A stretch of 64,000 bases of DNA. It comes from Thermocaproicibacter sp036844765. Lineage in GTDB: Bacteria; Bacillota; Clostridia; Oscillospirales; Acutalibacteraceae. The notes under the pieces are model-generated. The model did not search any database. It saw only the letters and a program-made list of their open reading frames with translations, and was not told where the DNA came from. Both the position numbers and the translations under genes were made by a program. Below are positions 25,679 through 33,786 of this stretch, one piece after another. The first letter of the stretch is position 1. The number at the start of each line of letters is the position of its first letter. The DNA lies in contig DAIUFE010000004.1 in the NCBI GenBank assembly GCA_036844765.1, positions 1 through 64,000 on the forward strand. Reading direction: 5' to 3'.

Positions 25679-25692
25679 TTCCCAAAAATCAA
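25664..25692 (-). promoter_or_regulatory. Promoter of the alkD-ldh operon
   Basis: On the minus strand TTGATT (25692-25687), 17-nt spacer, TATAAT (25669-25664). After merging the duplicated 55 nt this is the only upstream promoter for the AlkD-like gene. Its -35 overlaps the T run of the preceding terminator. Confidence 0.65.
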
Positions 25693-25720
25693 GCTGCCGC
25701 CTTTTGAAAAAGGCGGCAGC
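25683..25720 (-). terminator. Terminator of the Bce-type ABC operon
   Basis: GCTGCCGCCTTT pairs perfectly with AAAGGCGGCAGC (25693-25720), followed on the minus strand by TTGATTTTTG. Confidence 0.8.
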
Positions 25721-25869
25721 GAAAACTTTGACGCAGGGGAAAAGGGACGGGAAAAGAAAAGAAAACGATAAAAGCAGGCGGAAGATGCCCAAACCCGTCC
25801 CGCCAAAGAAAGCCCGGCGCTCACTCCAAACTGAACGGCGGGCCGGAGTGCAGGCTTTGCCTGCCAGGC

Positions 25870-27921
25870 TTAACCCGCCGAGCGGATCATGCTGCGGCTG
25901 CCGAAATAAGTGGCAAGGAAATACGCGCCGTAGACGACGAGGAAGATCGCGGCGGTCGCGAAGATATTCCAGAGCATATCCACACCGTCCGCCGTCACGA
26001 GGGCCTGGTTCACCGCCTGGATTCCCACGGCCGAGTGGACGGCGGCGAGGGAGAGCGGCAGCAGGAAATACAGCGCGATCTGGGTGAACAGCGCGTGGTC
26101 CACCATCTTCTCCTCCGCGCCGAGCTTGCGCAGAAGGCCGTACCGCTCTACGTTGTCCGCGGCCTCGGAGAGCTGCTGGAGCGCGAGCACCGCCGCCGCC
26201 GCGATCAGAAACACCAGGCCGATGTAGAGGGCGAGGTAGGAAGCCATCATCTTGGAGCCGCCGGCCAGCTCGTAGATGTCCTTTTTCGTCGTGAGGTAAT
26301 GGTAATTGGGGTCCGCGTCGCTCCCCTTGACGGCGGCCAGCGCCTTCCCAAATTCGTCGTTCTCCGCGCCGGGATTGAAATTGAGATTCAGGATGGTCGT
26401 GAAAGGCGTTTTTCCGTCCAAAAAGGCGTCCGGAAGGATCAGCGTGCCGCCGTCCGCACCGGTCCCGCTGTCGGCGTAGCTCTCGGCCAGCCGCGTTTTC
26501 AGCGGTGTCAGCGCCTTCCCGCCGATCGTGATCTTTTTCCCGGCCCTCAGGGCGTCGTCATACGCCGGGGCGACGGAAGCATAGGTGCAGTTGACCGCAT
26601 ACCGGTCTTCGGCGAGCGCCAGGGGCTTCTCCCCCCGCAGGGTCCGCAGCCGGTTGAAATCGGAGAGGGACATCAGGCTGATCCGCATCCCTTGGGCCTG
26701 GGCGGGATCGTACTCCCCGAAAATCTTCGGCCAGTTGTCCCGATTGAAAAAGAGGGCGTAGCTGATCTCTTTTTCCTCATAGAGGCTGACCTGCGCATAG
26801 CGGTCGGACCACCGGGAAAGGTCGAACCCGCTCTTTTTGAGGGACGCCAGGATATCCTTGCTCGGGATGGAAACGGTTTTGACGATTTTCCCGCTTTCGT
26901 CCGTTTTTTCGCCCGATCCGCCCCAGGAGATCAGCGTCGCGTCGTAGGGGCACGCCGTTTTCAGATCCGCCGAAAGCACGCGGGAGACGGTCACTCCGGT
27001 CGAGAGCGTGCCGATGGTGACGAGCAGCATGATGCAGATCACGGAAACGGAAACGAACGTCGTGTTGATCTTGGAGTTGAACTGCCGGAGCACGAACATG
27101 TTCAGATTCTTGAAATACAGCTTTTTATCGGCCTGAACCGTCCGCAGCAGGAAACCGGAAAGCGAGAAAAAGAACAGGAGCGTTCCGGCCGAGCCGAGGA
27201 CCAGCGAGGCGACGAACTGCGGGGTGATGCGGAACATCCCGTTGGTCAGGATCAGGCGGTACGCCTCCGCCAGGCACCCGACGGAAACGAGGAACAAAAC
27301 GACGGAAATCCACAGCCGGCGGATGCGCAGCTTCTGGTTCCGGCGGCCGGCGCCGAGCAGGTCAATCAGCTTGAGCCGGGAAACGGACACGATGTTGAAC
27401 GCCATGACCACGACGAAGATCACGCCGAAATAGACCAGCGTTTTCCAAAACGCCGACTGTGAAAACGTGAAGACGAATTTTTCAAGATTGGCCTCGAACA
27501 TCCTTGCGGTGACGACGGACATCCCCTGGGAAAGGAAAATCCCCGCCGCAAGGCCGGCCGCCAGCGAAACCGCCCCGATCAGGAGCGTCTCCAGGACCAG
27601 GATCGCCGAAATCCTGCCCCTCGGCATGCCGAGCGTCATATAGACGCCGAGCTCCTTCTTCCGCCGCCTCATCAGGAAGCCGTTGGCGTAGACGACGAGG
27701 AAGCCGAGGATTACCGAAATGAAAACGGACACATAGCCGATCACCCGCGCGAGGCTCCGGAGAATCTCTTTCTGGGACTGGCTGACCTTCAGCATCACGG
27801 TCTGCGCGTCGAGCGAGTTGAACATGTAAAACAGGCAGACGCCGAACATCAGCGTGAGAAAATAAACGGCGTAATCCCGCAGGCTTTTCGTCACGTTCCG
27901 GAAGGCGAGCTTATAAAACAT
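25870..27921 (-). CDS. FtsX-like permease, BceB type
   Basis: A 683-aa membrane protein, the permease of a peptide-sensing and detoxifying ABC transporter. It starts MFYKLAFRNVTKSLRDYAVYF, the usual N-terminus of the BceB family, and has ten predicted helices with a large extracellular domain of about 210 residues between helices 7 and 8 (roughly 320-545), the region that binds the antimicrobial peptide or its lipid II complex. The motif RRRKKELGVYMTLGMPRG is the FtsX-type cytoplasmic loop. It overlaps the ATPase by 11 nt. Confidence 0.9.
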   Translation of the reverse strand: MFYKLAFRNVTKSLRDYAVYFLTLMFGVCLFYMFNSLDAQTVMLKVSQSQKEILRSLARVIGYVSVFISVILGFLVVYANGFLMRRRKKELGVYMTLGMPRGRISAILVLETLLIGAVSLAAGLAAGIFLSQGMSVVTARMFEANLEKFVFTFSQSAFWKTLVYFGVIFVVVMAFNIVSVSRLKLIDLLGAGRRNQKLRIRRLWISVVLFLVSVGCLAEAYRLILTNGMFRITPQFVASLVLGSAGTLLFFFSLSGFLLRTVQADKKLYFKNLNMFVLRQFNSKINTTFVSVSVICIMLLVTIGTLSTGVTVSRVLSADLKTACPYDATLISWGGSGEKTDESGKIVKTVSIPSKDILASLKKSGFDLSRWSDRYAQVSLYEEKEISYALFFNRDNWPKIFGEYDPAQAQGMRISLMSLSDFNRLRTLRGEKPLALAEDRYAVNCTYASVAPAYDDALRAGKKITIGGKALTPLKTRLAESYADSGTGADGGTLILPDAFLDGKTPFTTILNLNFNPGAENDEFGKALAAVKGSDADPNYHYLTTKKDIYELAGGSKMMASYLALYIGLVFLIAAAAVLALQQLSEAADNVERYGLLRKLGAEEKMVDHALFTQIALYFLLPLSLAAVHSAVGIQAVNQALVTADGVDMLWNIFATAAIFLVVYGAYFLATYFGSRSMIRSAG

Positions 27922-28678
27922 CGGAATTGTCGCCTCCCATCAGGGTCTGCACCTCGATGATGCGGCTGAAAAAAGCCTTGCGGGAATCGTCCCCGCGGAC
28001 GAGCTCGTCGAAGAGCTTTCCGTCGCGCAGGAACAGGATGCGCCGGCAGTAACTGGCCGTGAACGCGTCGTGCGTGACCATCAGGATGGTCGCCCGCAGG
28101 TCGCCGTTGAGCGTCTCCATGCTTTCGAGCAGCATGCGCGCGGACTTGGAATCCAGCGAGCCGGTCGGCTCGTCGGCCAGCACCAGCGCCGGCTTTGTGA
28201 CGATGGCCCGCGCGCAGGCCACGCGCTGCTTCTGCCCGCCGGAAATTTCATAGGGGTATTGGGGCAGGATCTCCCCGATGCCGAGCTCGCGCGCGACCTG
28301 CCGCACGCGGGCGTCGATCTCCCCCGCGGGCGTTTTGCAGATGGTCAGCGCCAGCGCGATGTTCTCGTAGGCCGTCAGCGTATCCAGCAGGTTAAAATCC
28401 TGGAAGATGAACCCCAGCTCCGTCCTGCGGAACCGGGAAAGCTGCTTCGGCTTCAAAAGGGTGATGTCCCTGTTTTCGAGGAAAATATGCCCGGCCGTCG
28501 CGGTGTCGATGGTGGAGATGCAGTTCAGCAGCGTGGTCTTTCCGCTGCCGGAAGCCCCCATGATGCCGAGGAACTCCCCCTTCTCCACCGTAAAGCTGAG
28601 GTCGTCCACCGCCTTGGTCACATTGCCTCCGCCGCCGTAGTATTTTTCGAGATGCTCGACCTTCAGGATCGGTTCCAT
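27911..28678 (-). CDS. ABC transporter ATP-binding protein, BceA type
   Basis: A 255-aa ATPase of the MacB/LolD/BceA group: Walker A GASGSGKTT (about 41-49), Q loop GFIFQDFNLLDTLTAYENI (characteristic of the group), signature EISGGQKQRVACARAI, Walker B LVLADEPTGSLD and switch His in MVTHDAF. Together with the permease it removes or inactivates cell-wall-active peptides such as bacitracin and also signals to the kinase encoded just upstream. AAGGAGG precedes the ATG. Confidence 0.93.
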   Translation of the reverse strand: MEPILKVEHLEKYYGGGGNVTKAVDDLSFTVEKGEFLGIMGASGSGKTTLLNCISTIDTATAGHIFLENRDITLLKPKQLSRFRRTELGFIFQDFNLLDTLTAYENIALALTICKTPAGEIDARVRQVARELGIGEILPQYPYEISGGQKQRVACARAIVTKPALVLADEPTGSLDSKSARMLLESMETLNGDLRATILMVTHDAFTASYCRRILFLRDGKLFDELVRGDDSRKAFFSRIIEVQTLMGGDNSDVL

Positions 28679-28706
28679 CTTTTCGGCGCCTCCTTCCGAT
28701 GGAACC

Positions 28707-28715
28707 AGTATAGCA
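28707..28715 (-). promoter_or_regulatory. Extended -10 of the Bce-type ABC operon
   Basis: TGCTATACT on the minus strand about 30 nt before the ATPase start. The -35 region is GC-rich and has no consensus, as expected for an activator-dependent promoter. Confidence 0.5.
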
Positions 28716-28744
28716 GGGCGCGGGCGGCCCCGCCATCGTTTTTG

Positions 28745-28771
28745 CTTACGGCTTTCTTACGTTTTTGTAAG
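28745..28771 (-). promoter_or_regulatory. TTAC/GTAA repeats, candidate response-regulator site
   Basis: CTTAC at 28745-28749 and 28756-28760 plus GTAAG at 28767-28771; the last two form an inverted repeat around GTTTTT. The site overlaps the end of the kinase gene and lies about 50 bp upstream of the ABC promoter -10. Confidence 0.5.
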
Positions 28772-29791
28772 GGAAGCGCCCGCCGCGGGATCGTGCAGAT
28801 CCCCCATGGGGAACACGATGGAGACCGCCGTGCCGGCGCCCTCGACGGAGAGCACCGAAAGGCCGAGGCCGAGCTTGTCGCACAGCTTTTTGCAGAGATA
28901 CAGCCCCAGACCCGTCGCATGGGCGACCAGGCGGCCGTTTTTGCCGGTGAATCCTTTGTCGAACACGCGGCCGAGGTCCTCGCGCGGGATGCCGATGCCG
29001 TTGTCCTCCACCGTGAGGGTCGCGCTGTGGGCGCCCCGCTTGCCGCTCAGGCGCAGCACGGGCCGCCGGCAGCAGTATTTGACCGAGTTCGCCAGGATCT
29101 GGCCGAGGATGAAGTCCATCCATTTCGGGTCGGCGACGACGGGGATCTCCGGCACCTCCGCCTCGACCCGGACGCCGCTCTCGATCAGCAGGCCGGCGCT
29201 CTTTTTCAGCGCGGACGCAGCCAGCTCCTTCAGGGTGTAGCTCCGGAGGACGTAGTCCTTTTCCGCGCTCCCGCTGCGCGCGTAGAACAGCGCCTGCTCC
29301 ACATAGTTCTCGATCCGCGAGAAATTCCGCAGCAGGTCGCGCGGGATCAGGCCCGGCCGGTTGTCCATGATCAGGCGGCAGGCGGAGATCGGCGTTTTGA
29401 TCTCGTGGACCCACGCCTCCACGTACTCCCGGTATTCCCGCATCTCGCGGCGGACGCCGGAAACGCGGTCGCTCATGGATTTGGAGGCTTCCCGCAGCGT
29501 CCCGCAGAGGATGCGCTCCTCCTCGCAGGAAGGTTCCGGCAGCATCTCGGCGATCAGGTATTTCTTGTCGAGCCGCTCCAGGCTTTCAAGCAGCGCGCGG
29601 TAAAAGGAACGCCTGCGAAAATATTCCGCCGCGAGGGCCGCCGCCTCGCAGAGCAGAAAAAGGGCGGCGACATATCCCGCCGCGTACCCGCCCGCCCCCA
29701 GGCCGGTCAGCAGCGCCGCGGAAAAAGCCGCCACCAGCGCCGCCGCGGCGACGGAGGGCCAGCGGTCCTTCAGAAAATCCTTCAGCTTCAT
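28757..29791 (-). CDS. Intramembrane-sensing histidine kinase, BceS type
   Basis: A 344-aa kinase with two closely spaced helices at the N-terminus (about 12-34 and 37-57) and almost no extracellular loop, the mark of BceS-like kinases that read out the state of the cognate ABC transporter. The DHp block is YVEAWVHEIKTPISACRLI with the phospho-His near 131; the ATPase domain shows ANSVKYC (N box), VEDNGIGI (G1) and ATGLGLYLCKKL (G2). The ATG overlaps the regulator stop. Confidence 0.9.
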   Translation of the reverse strand: MKLKDFLKDRWPSVAAAALVAAFSAALLTGLGAGGYAAGYVAALFLLCEAAALAAEYFRRRSFYRALLESLERLDKKYLIAEMLPEPSCEEERILCGTLREASKSMSDRVSGVRREMREYREYVEAWVHEIKTPISACRLIMDNRPGLIPRDLLRNFSRIENYVEQALFYARSGSAEKDYVLRSYTLKELAASALKKSAGLLIESGVRVEAEVPEIPVVADPKWMDFILGQILANSVKYCCRRPVLRLSGKRGAHSATLTVEDNGIGIPREDLGRVFDKGFTGKNGRLVAHATGLGLYLCKKLCDKLGLGLSVLSVEGAGTAVSIVFPMGDLHDPAAGASLTKT

Positions 29792-30450
29792 ATCAGATAC
29801 CCCCGCCCCCGCTTCGTTTTCAGGTAATCCCGCAGGCCGAGCGATTCCAGCTTGCGGCGCAGCCGGTTCACGTTGACCGTCAGCGTGTTTTCGTCCACGA
29901 ACTCGTCGGTCTGCCACAGCGCCTCCATCAGCTCCCCGCGCGAAACGACGCGCCCCGGGCTGCTCATCAGCAGATGCAGGATGCGCAGCTCGTTCTTGGT
30001 CAGCTCGGCGGCCCTGCCCCGGCAGCGCGCCTCGCCCTTCGCGGGATCCAGCTCCAGCCCGCGGTGCGAGAGCGTCTGCGGGGCGGAGGGGTTCGCGCGC
30101 TTGAGGACCGCCGCGATGTGCGCCAGCAGAATCTGAGCGTGGAACGGCTTTGCGACAAAGTCGTCTGCGCCGAAGCTCATGCTCAGCAGCTCGTCCGCCT
30201 CGCTGTCGCGGCTCGTGACCACGACGACCGGCACCCGCGACCGGCGGCGCAGCTCCCGGCAGACGGAGTAGCCGTCGCAGCCCGGCAGGCCGAGGTCCAG
30301 CAGGACCAGGTCCGGGTTTTCGCGCAGGATCGCGTCGACGAGATGGGCGTAATCCTCCGAGGTTCTGCACTCGTACCCGTACCGCCCGAGGAGCTCCGCC
30401 AGCCCGTCCCGGACGCCCGCGTCGTCCTCCGCCAGAAAGATCACCGCCAT
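29788..30450 (-). CDS. OmpR/PhoB-type response regulator, BceR type
   Basis: A 220-aa regulator. Receiver domain 1-115 with acidic pocket EDD at 8-10, phospho-Asp in LVLLDLGLPG (about 51) and Lys in VAKPFH (about 101); winged-helix DNA-binding domain 125-220 ending KTKRGRGYLI. ATG 30450 after AAGGCGGAG is preferred; longer in-frame starts only add a basic tail. It is first in the order regulator, kinase, ATPase, permease, a complete Bce-type module for antimicrobial peptide resistance. Confidence 0.92.
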   Translation of the reverse strand: MAVIFLAEDDAGVRDGLAELLGRYGYECRTSEDYAHLVDAILRENPDLVLLDLGLPGCDGYSVCRELRRRSRVPVVVVTSRDSEADELLSMSFGADDFVAKPFHAQILLAHIAAVLKRANPSAPQTLSHRGLELDPAKGEARCRGRAAELTKNELRILHLLMSSPGRVVSRGELMEALWQTDEFVDENTLTVNVNRLRRKLESLGLRDYLKTKRGRGYLI

Positions 30451-30496
30451 CGCTCCGCCTTCTTTCCGGAAAACGCATTTTTCACGCTTCGCGGCA

Positions 30497-30514
30497 TTTG
30501 CAGCCGGCTGCAAA
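30497..30514. promoter_or_regulatory. Perfect 18-bp palindrome
   Basis: TTTGCAGCC followed by GGCTGCAAA, 47 bp upstream of the Bce-type regulator start and 63 bp from the promoter of the divergent hydrolase. It could be an operator or a small leader hairpin. Confidence 0.35.
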
Positions 30515-30576
30515 AATTCGATCCCGCAGCCGCGTATGAAATCGCTTTGAGCGTCAAAATATTTACAAAGAGACCG

Positions 30577-30605
30577 TTGACATATTGATAATTATATTAT
30601 ATAGT
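30577..30605 (+). promoter_or_regulatory. Promoter of the SGNH hydrolase gene
   Basis: TTGACA (30577-30582), 17-nt spacer, TATAGT (30600-30605) in a strongly AT-rich patch. Confidence 0.75.
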
Positions 30606-30663
30606 TTTATATATTAGATGTAAACACATTCAGAATTCATCGGTCCTTCAAGGGAGGAAGAAA

Positions 30664-31371
30664 ATGGACGGTTCCGTGTGCGTATTCGGGGATTCCCTGA
30701 CCAAGGGCGTCGTATTCGACAGCGCCGTGAAAAGATACATCCTGCTGAAGGACAGCTTCATCAATCTGGTGAAGAGCAGCGTCGGCCTGACGGTGCACAA
30801 CTACTCGAAGTTCGGCTGCACGGTCTCGAAGGGCCTTGAGACGGTGCGCCGCCACTGCGGAGAGTTGGGCGGCTATGATTATACCGCGCTGGAGTTCGGC
30901 GGCAACGACTGCGATTTCGACTGGGCTCAGGTCGCCGCCGCGCCGGAAAAGGAGCACCAGCCCCGCACCCCGCTGGGCGTCTTCACGCAGAAATATGCCG
31001 AGATGATCGGCGTGGTCCGGAAGAGCGGAAGCCTGCCGGTGATGCTGTCGCTACCGCCGATCGACGCGAAGCGGTATTTCGCCTGGATCTCGCGCGGGCT
31101 GAACGCGCAGAACATTCTGCGCTGGCTCGGCGACGAAGAGCGCATCTACCGCTGGCACGAGATGTACAACCTCGCGGTATACCGGCTGTCCAAGGAGCTC
31201 AGCGTGCCGCTGATTGACATCAGCAGCGCGTTCCTGCAAAAGGTGAATTACCAGAACCTGATCTGCGAGGACGGCATCCACCCGAACGCGCAGGGACACA
31301 GCCTGATCTGCGCCGCGATCGACGACGCCATCCGGCAGTACCGGAAAGAGCCCGCGGCCGACCCCGCCTGA
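30664..31371 (+). CDS. SGNH/GDSL hydrolase
   Basis: A 235-aa esterase-like protein. Block I GDSLTKG with the nucleophile Ser at 11, block III EFGGNDCDFDW with the oxyanion Asn, and block V DGIHPNAQGH with the catalytic Asp and His near residue 208-211 are all present. No signal peptide, so it is cytoplasmic. Substrates of this family range from acyl esters to acetylated sugars; none can be chosen here. AGGGAGG precedes the ATG and the gene stands alone with its own promoter and terminator. Confidence 0.85.
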   Translation: MDGSVCVFGDSLTKGVVFDSAVKRYILLKDSFINLVKSSVGLTVHNYSKFGCTVSKGLETVRRHCGELGGYDYTALEFGGNDCDFDWAQVAAAPEKEHQPRTPLGVFTQKYAEMIGVVRKSGSLPVMLSLPPIDAKRYFAWISRGLNAQNILRWLGDEERIYRWHEMYNLAVYRLSKELSVPLIDISSAFLQKVNYQNLICEDGIHPNAQGHSLICAAIDDAIRQYRKEPAADPA

Positions 31372-31395
31372 CGCGGCGGCGGGAAAAATCAATCG

Positions 31396-31426
31396 GCGGG
31401 CGGCGCAAAGCCGTCCGCTTTCTTAT
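31396..31426 (+). terminator. Terminator of the SGNH hydrolase gene
   Basis: GCGG-G-CGGC pairs with GCCG-T-CCGC around GCAAA and is followed by TTTCTTATT. Confidence 0.7.
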
Positions 31427-32841
31427 TCGCCGGCAATATCCCGCGCGACCGCCACGCCCGTGACCGAAGCCTGCATCAGGCCGCGGGTGATGCCCGCGCC
31501 GTCGCCGATCGCGTACAGGTTGCGGACCTTCGTCTCGAAATTCTTCTTCACGTCGATCTTCGACGAATAGAACTTAACCTCGACGCCGTACAGCAGCGTG
31601 TTTTTGGAATAAAGGCCGGGCGCCAGCTTGTCGAAGGCGCGCAGGGCTTCCACGACGCTGGTCAGGTGGCGGTGCGGCAGCACGAAGGAAAGGTCCCCCG
31701 GCACGGCGGTCCTCAGGGTCGGGATCGTGGTCGATTTTTGCAGCCTGGTGGAATCGGTGCGGCGGCCCATCAGCAGGTCGCCGAGCCGCTGGACCATGAT
31801 GCCGCCGCCGGTCAGCATGTTGCCGAGCTGGGCGATATAACGCCCGTACTCGATGGGCTGGTGGAACGGCTCCGTAAAGCGCGTGGAGACCAGCAGCGCG
31901 AAGTTGGTGTTCTCCGTCCGGCGCTCCTCGTCGGCGTAGGAATGGCCGTTGACCACGGCGATGCCGCCCCCGCCGGTCTCGTAGTGCTCCTCGCTCACGA
32001 TGCCGCCGGGGTTCATGCAGAAGGTGCGCACCTTGTTCTCGAACGTATCCGAATAATAGACCAGTTTCGCCTCGTACAGGTTCCGGGTCAGCGGGTCCAT
32101 CACGGCGTTCGGCACCTCGACGCGGACGCCGATATCCACCTCGTTGTTGGCGACGGAGAGGCCGTTCTCCTTCGCGATGCGGCTGAGCCACGCGGCCCCG
32201 CCTCGGCCGGGGGCAAGCACCACGCGGGGCGCCCCCACCTCTTCCTCCCCGCCGCCGGGTTTCGAGAGTGTTACGCCGCACGCGGCGCCGCCTTCCGTGA
32301 GGATGTGTTCCGCCGTGGTCTTCTCGCGGAACTCGAAATTCGGGCGGGAGGAAAGGTAGCCGTACATGGCCTTCAGCACCTGGTAGGAATATTCCGTGCC
32401 CATATGGCGCACCGGGCAGGGGATCAGCTCGATATTCTCCCGGCGGGCCCGGTAGGCGATCTTCTCCGCGAATTTGTCGTTTTTCCCGTAGACCTTGTCC
32501 GGCGCGCCGTAGTGCAGATAAACCCCATCCACATAGCGGATCAGGTCGCGCGCCTTTTTGACCGGCATATAGTCGGTGATGTTGCCGCCGACCTTCTCCG
32601 AAAGCGAGAGCTTTCCGTCCGAGAACGCGCCCGCGCCCGCCCATCCGTTCATGATGCTGCAGGTCGCGCAGTGCGCGCAGACGCCCGTCATGCGCGCGGG
32701 GCACGCCCGGCGCTCGATGGCGCTGCCGGAATCCACCACGAGGACCTTTTTGTCCGGGGCGAGCTGATCCAGCTCCAGCGCGGTGAAAATCCCCGCCGGC
32801 CCCGCTCCGACCACCACGACGTCATACTGTTCCCTATTCAT
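31423..32841 (-). CDS. FAD-dependent dehydrogenase of unknown substrate (COG2509-like)
   Basis: A 472-aa flavoprotein starting with the dinucleotide fold VVVVGAGPAGIFTALEL and a second FAD contact NLYAIGDGAGITRGLM near the C-terminus. Between them a Cys-rich segment (ACPARMTGVCAHCATCSIM, about 51-69) and GWAGAGAFSDGKLSLS are typical of this uncharacterised family, which resembles electron-transfer dehydrogenases. Substrate and partner are unknown. GGAAAG stands two bases before the ATG. It follows the HAD phosphatase gene by 92 bp on the same strand. Confidence 0.85.
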   Translation of the reverse strand: MNREQYDVVVVGAGPAGIFTALELDQLAPDKKVLVVDSGSAIERRACPARMTGVCAHCATCSIMNGWAGAGAFSDGKLSLSEKVGGNITDYMPVKKARDLIRYVDGVYLHYGAPDKVYGKNDKFAEKIAYRARRENIELIPCPVRHMGTEYSYQVLKAMYGYLSSRPNFEFREKTTAEHILTEGGAACGVTLSKPGGGEEEVGAPRVVLAPGRGGAAWLSRIAKENGLSVANNEVDIGVRVEVPNAVMDPLTRNLYEAKLVYYSDTFENKVRTFCMNPGGIVSEEHYETGGGGIAVVNGHSYADEERRTENTNFALLVSTRFTEPFHQPIEYGRYIAQLGNMLTGGGIMVQRLGDLLMGRRTDSTRLQKSTTIPTLRTAVPGDLSFVLPHRHLTSVVEALRAFDKLAPGLYSKNTLLYGVEVKFYSSKIDVKKNFETKVRNLYAIGDGAGITRGLMQASVTGVAVARDIAGE

Positions 32842-32933
32842 CTTTCCGATCCGCGATCCCCTTTCCGACAAACGGCCGTCCGGTTCTTCGTTCCCGGCTC
32901 TTTTCATAAACATCCGCGCGGCGGCCGGCACCC

Positions 32934-33608
32934 TCACGCTTCCGCGCCGGCCGCGCCCCGTTCCTTTTTCAGGAGCGGGATCACGTCCGTCAGCGACGGG
33001 ACGCAGGCGTACAGCAGGGGACGCAGCCTGGCGTCCGGCTGTACGAGATCCGGCACCATCACCGTTTTCATGCCGGCCCGGCACGCCGAAAGGCAGCCCT
33101 GCGGGGAATCCTCGAGGGCCATGCAGTCCGTCGGCGGCGTGCCGGTCTCGCGCGCGGCGACGAGGTAGATGTCCGGGTCGGGCTTGCTTCTTTTCACCAT
33201 GTCGCCGCAGATGATCGCCGAAAAATACGGCTCCGCGCCCGTGGCCCTGAAATAGCGCAGGACCCGCGCCCGTTCGGTGGAGGAAGCGGCGGCGACGGTG
33301 AAGCCGTTCTCCCTCAGATAGCGGAGCAACGCGAACAGCCCCGGCTTGACGGGCACGCCGTTCGCCGCGACGAACGCGTCGGTCTTTTCCCGCGACCGCG
33401 CCATAAACCGCTCGAACGGGAAATCCGCCCCGTAGCGCTCGCGGAACACCCGCCGGATCAGATCGGATTTGGTTCCGATCACCTGCGGCATCAGGGCGGA
33501 AACATCCCGGGCGCCGAAGTCCGCGCCGATCTCTTCCCAAATCCTCGCGGTCATGCGCTCGGTGTCGAACATCAGCCCGTCCATATCGAAAACGACCGTT
33601 TTTGTCAT
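32934..33608 (-). CDS. HAD-superfamily hydrolase, beta-phosphoglucomutase-like
   Basis: A 224-aa phosphatase/mutase of the HAD superfamily with alpha-helical cap. Motif I VVFDMDGLMFDT with nucleophile Asp8 and acid/base Asp10, motif II AAASST, motif III Lys in KRSKPDPDIYL and motif IV ALEDSPQG are complete. The family covers sugar-phosphate phosphatases and beta-phosphoglucomutase; LMFDTE rather than VITDTA fits a general phosphatase better. It is probably co-transcribed with the FAD gene. Confidence 0.88.
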   Translation of the reverse strand: MTKTVVFDMDGLMFDTERMTARIWEEIGADFGARDVSALMPQVIGTKSDLIRRVFRERYGADFPFERFMARSREKTDAFVAANGVPVKPGLFALLRYLRENGFTVAAASSTERARVLRYFRATGAEPYFSAIICGDMVKRSKPDPDIYLVAARETGTPPTDCMALEDSPQGCLSACRAGMKTVMVPDLVQPDARLRPLLYACVPSLTDVIPLLKKERGAAGAEA

Positions 33609-33658
33609 GATGCAGAACTCCGTCCTTTTTTACAGCGTTTACGGCAACAAACCATTTT

Positions 33659-33687
33659 ATCATACCACATTTTCGGTGAAAAGTTAA
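33659..33687 (-). promoter_or_regulatory. Promoter of the HAD-FAD operon
   Basis: On the minus strand TTAACT (33687-33682), 17-nt spacer, TATGAT (33664-33659). Confidence 0.55.
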
Positions 33688-33718
33688 GCCCCGCAGCCCC
33701 GCGGGAAACAGGGCGGAT

Positions 33719-33747
33719 TTGACGCGCCGCCGTCCGGATGCTATACT
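33719..33747 (+). promoter_or_regulatory. Promoter of the alpha-hydroxy-acid oxidase gene
   Basis: TTGACG (33719-33724), 17-nt spacer, TATACT (33742-33747). Confidence 0.7.
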
Positions 33748-33786
33748 TTTACCGCGATCTTTTATACCGGTCTGGAGGGACCTTTG

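Noticed and set aside
25624..25792. Second start of an alkD-like gene right of the first gap
   Set aside because: It comes from the 55-nt contig overlap and is cut by N; not a real gene duplication.
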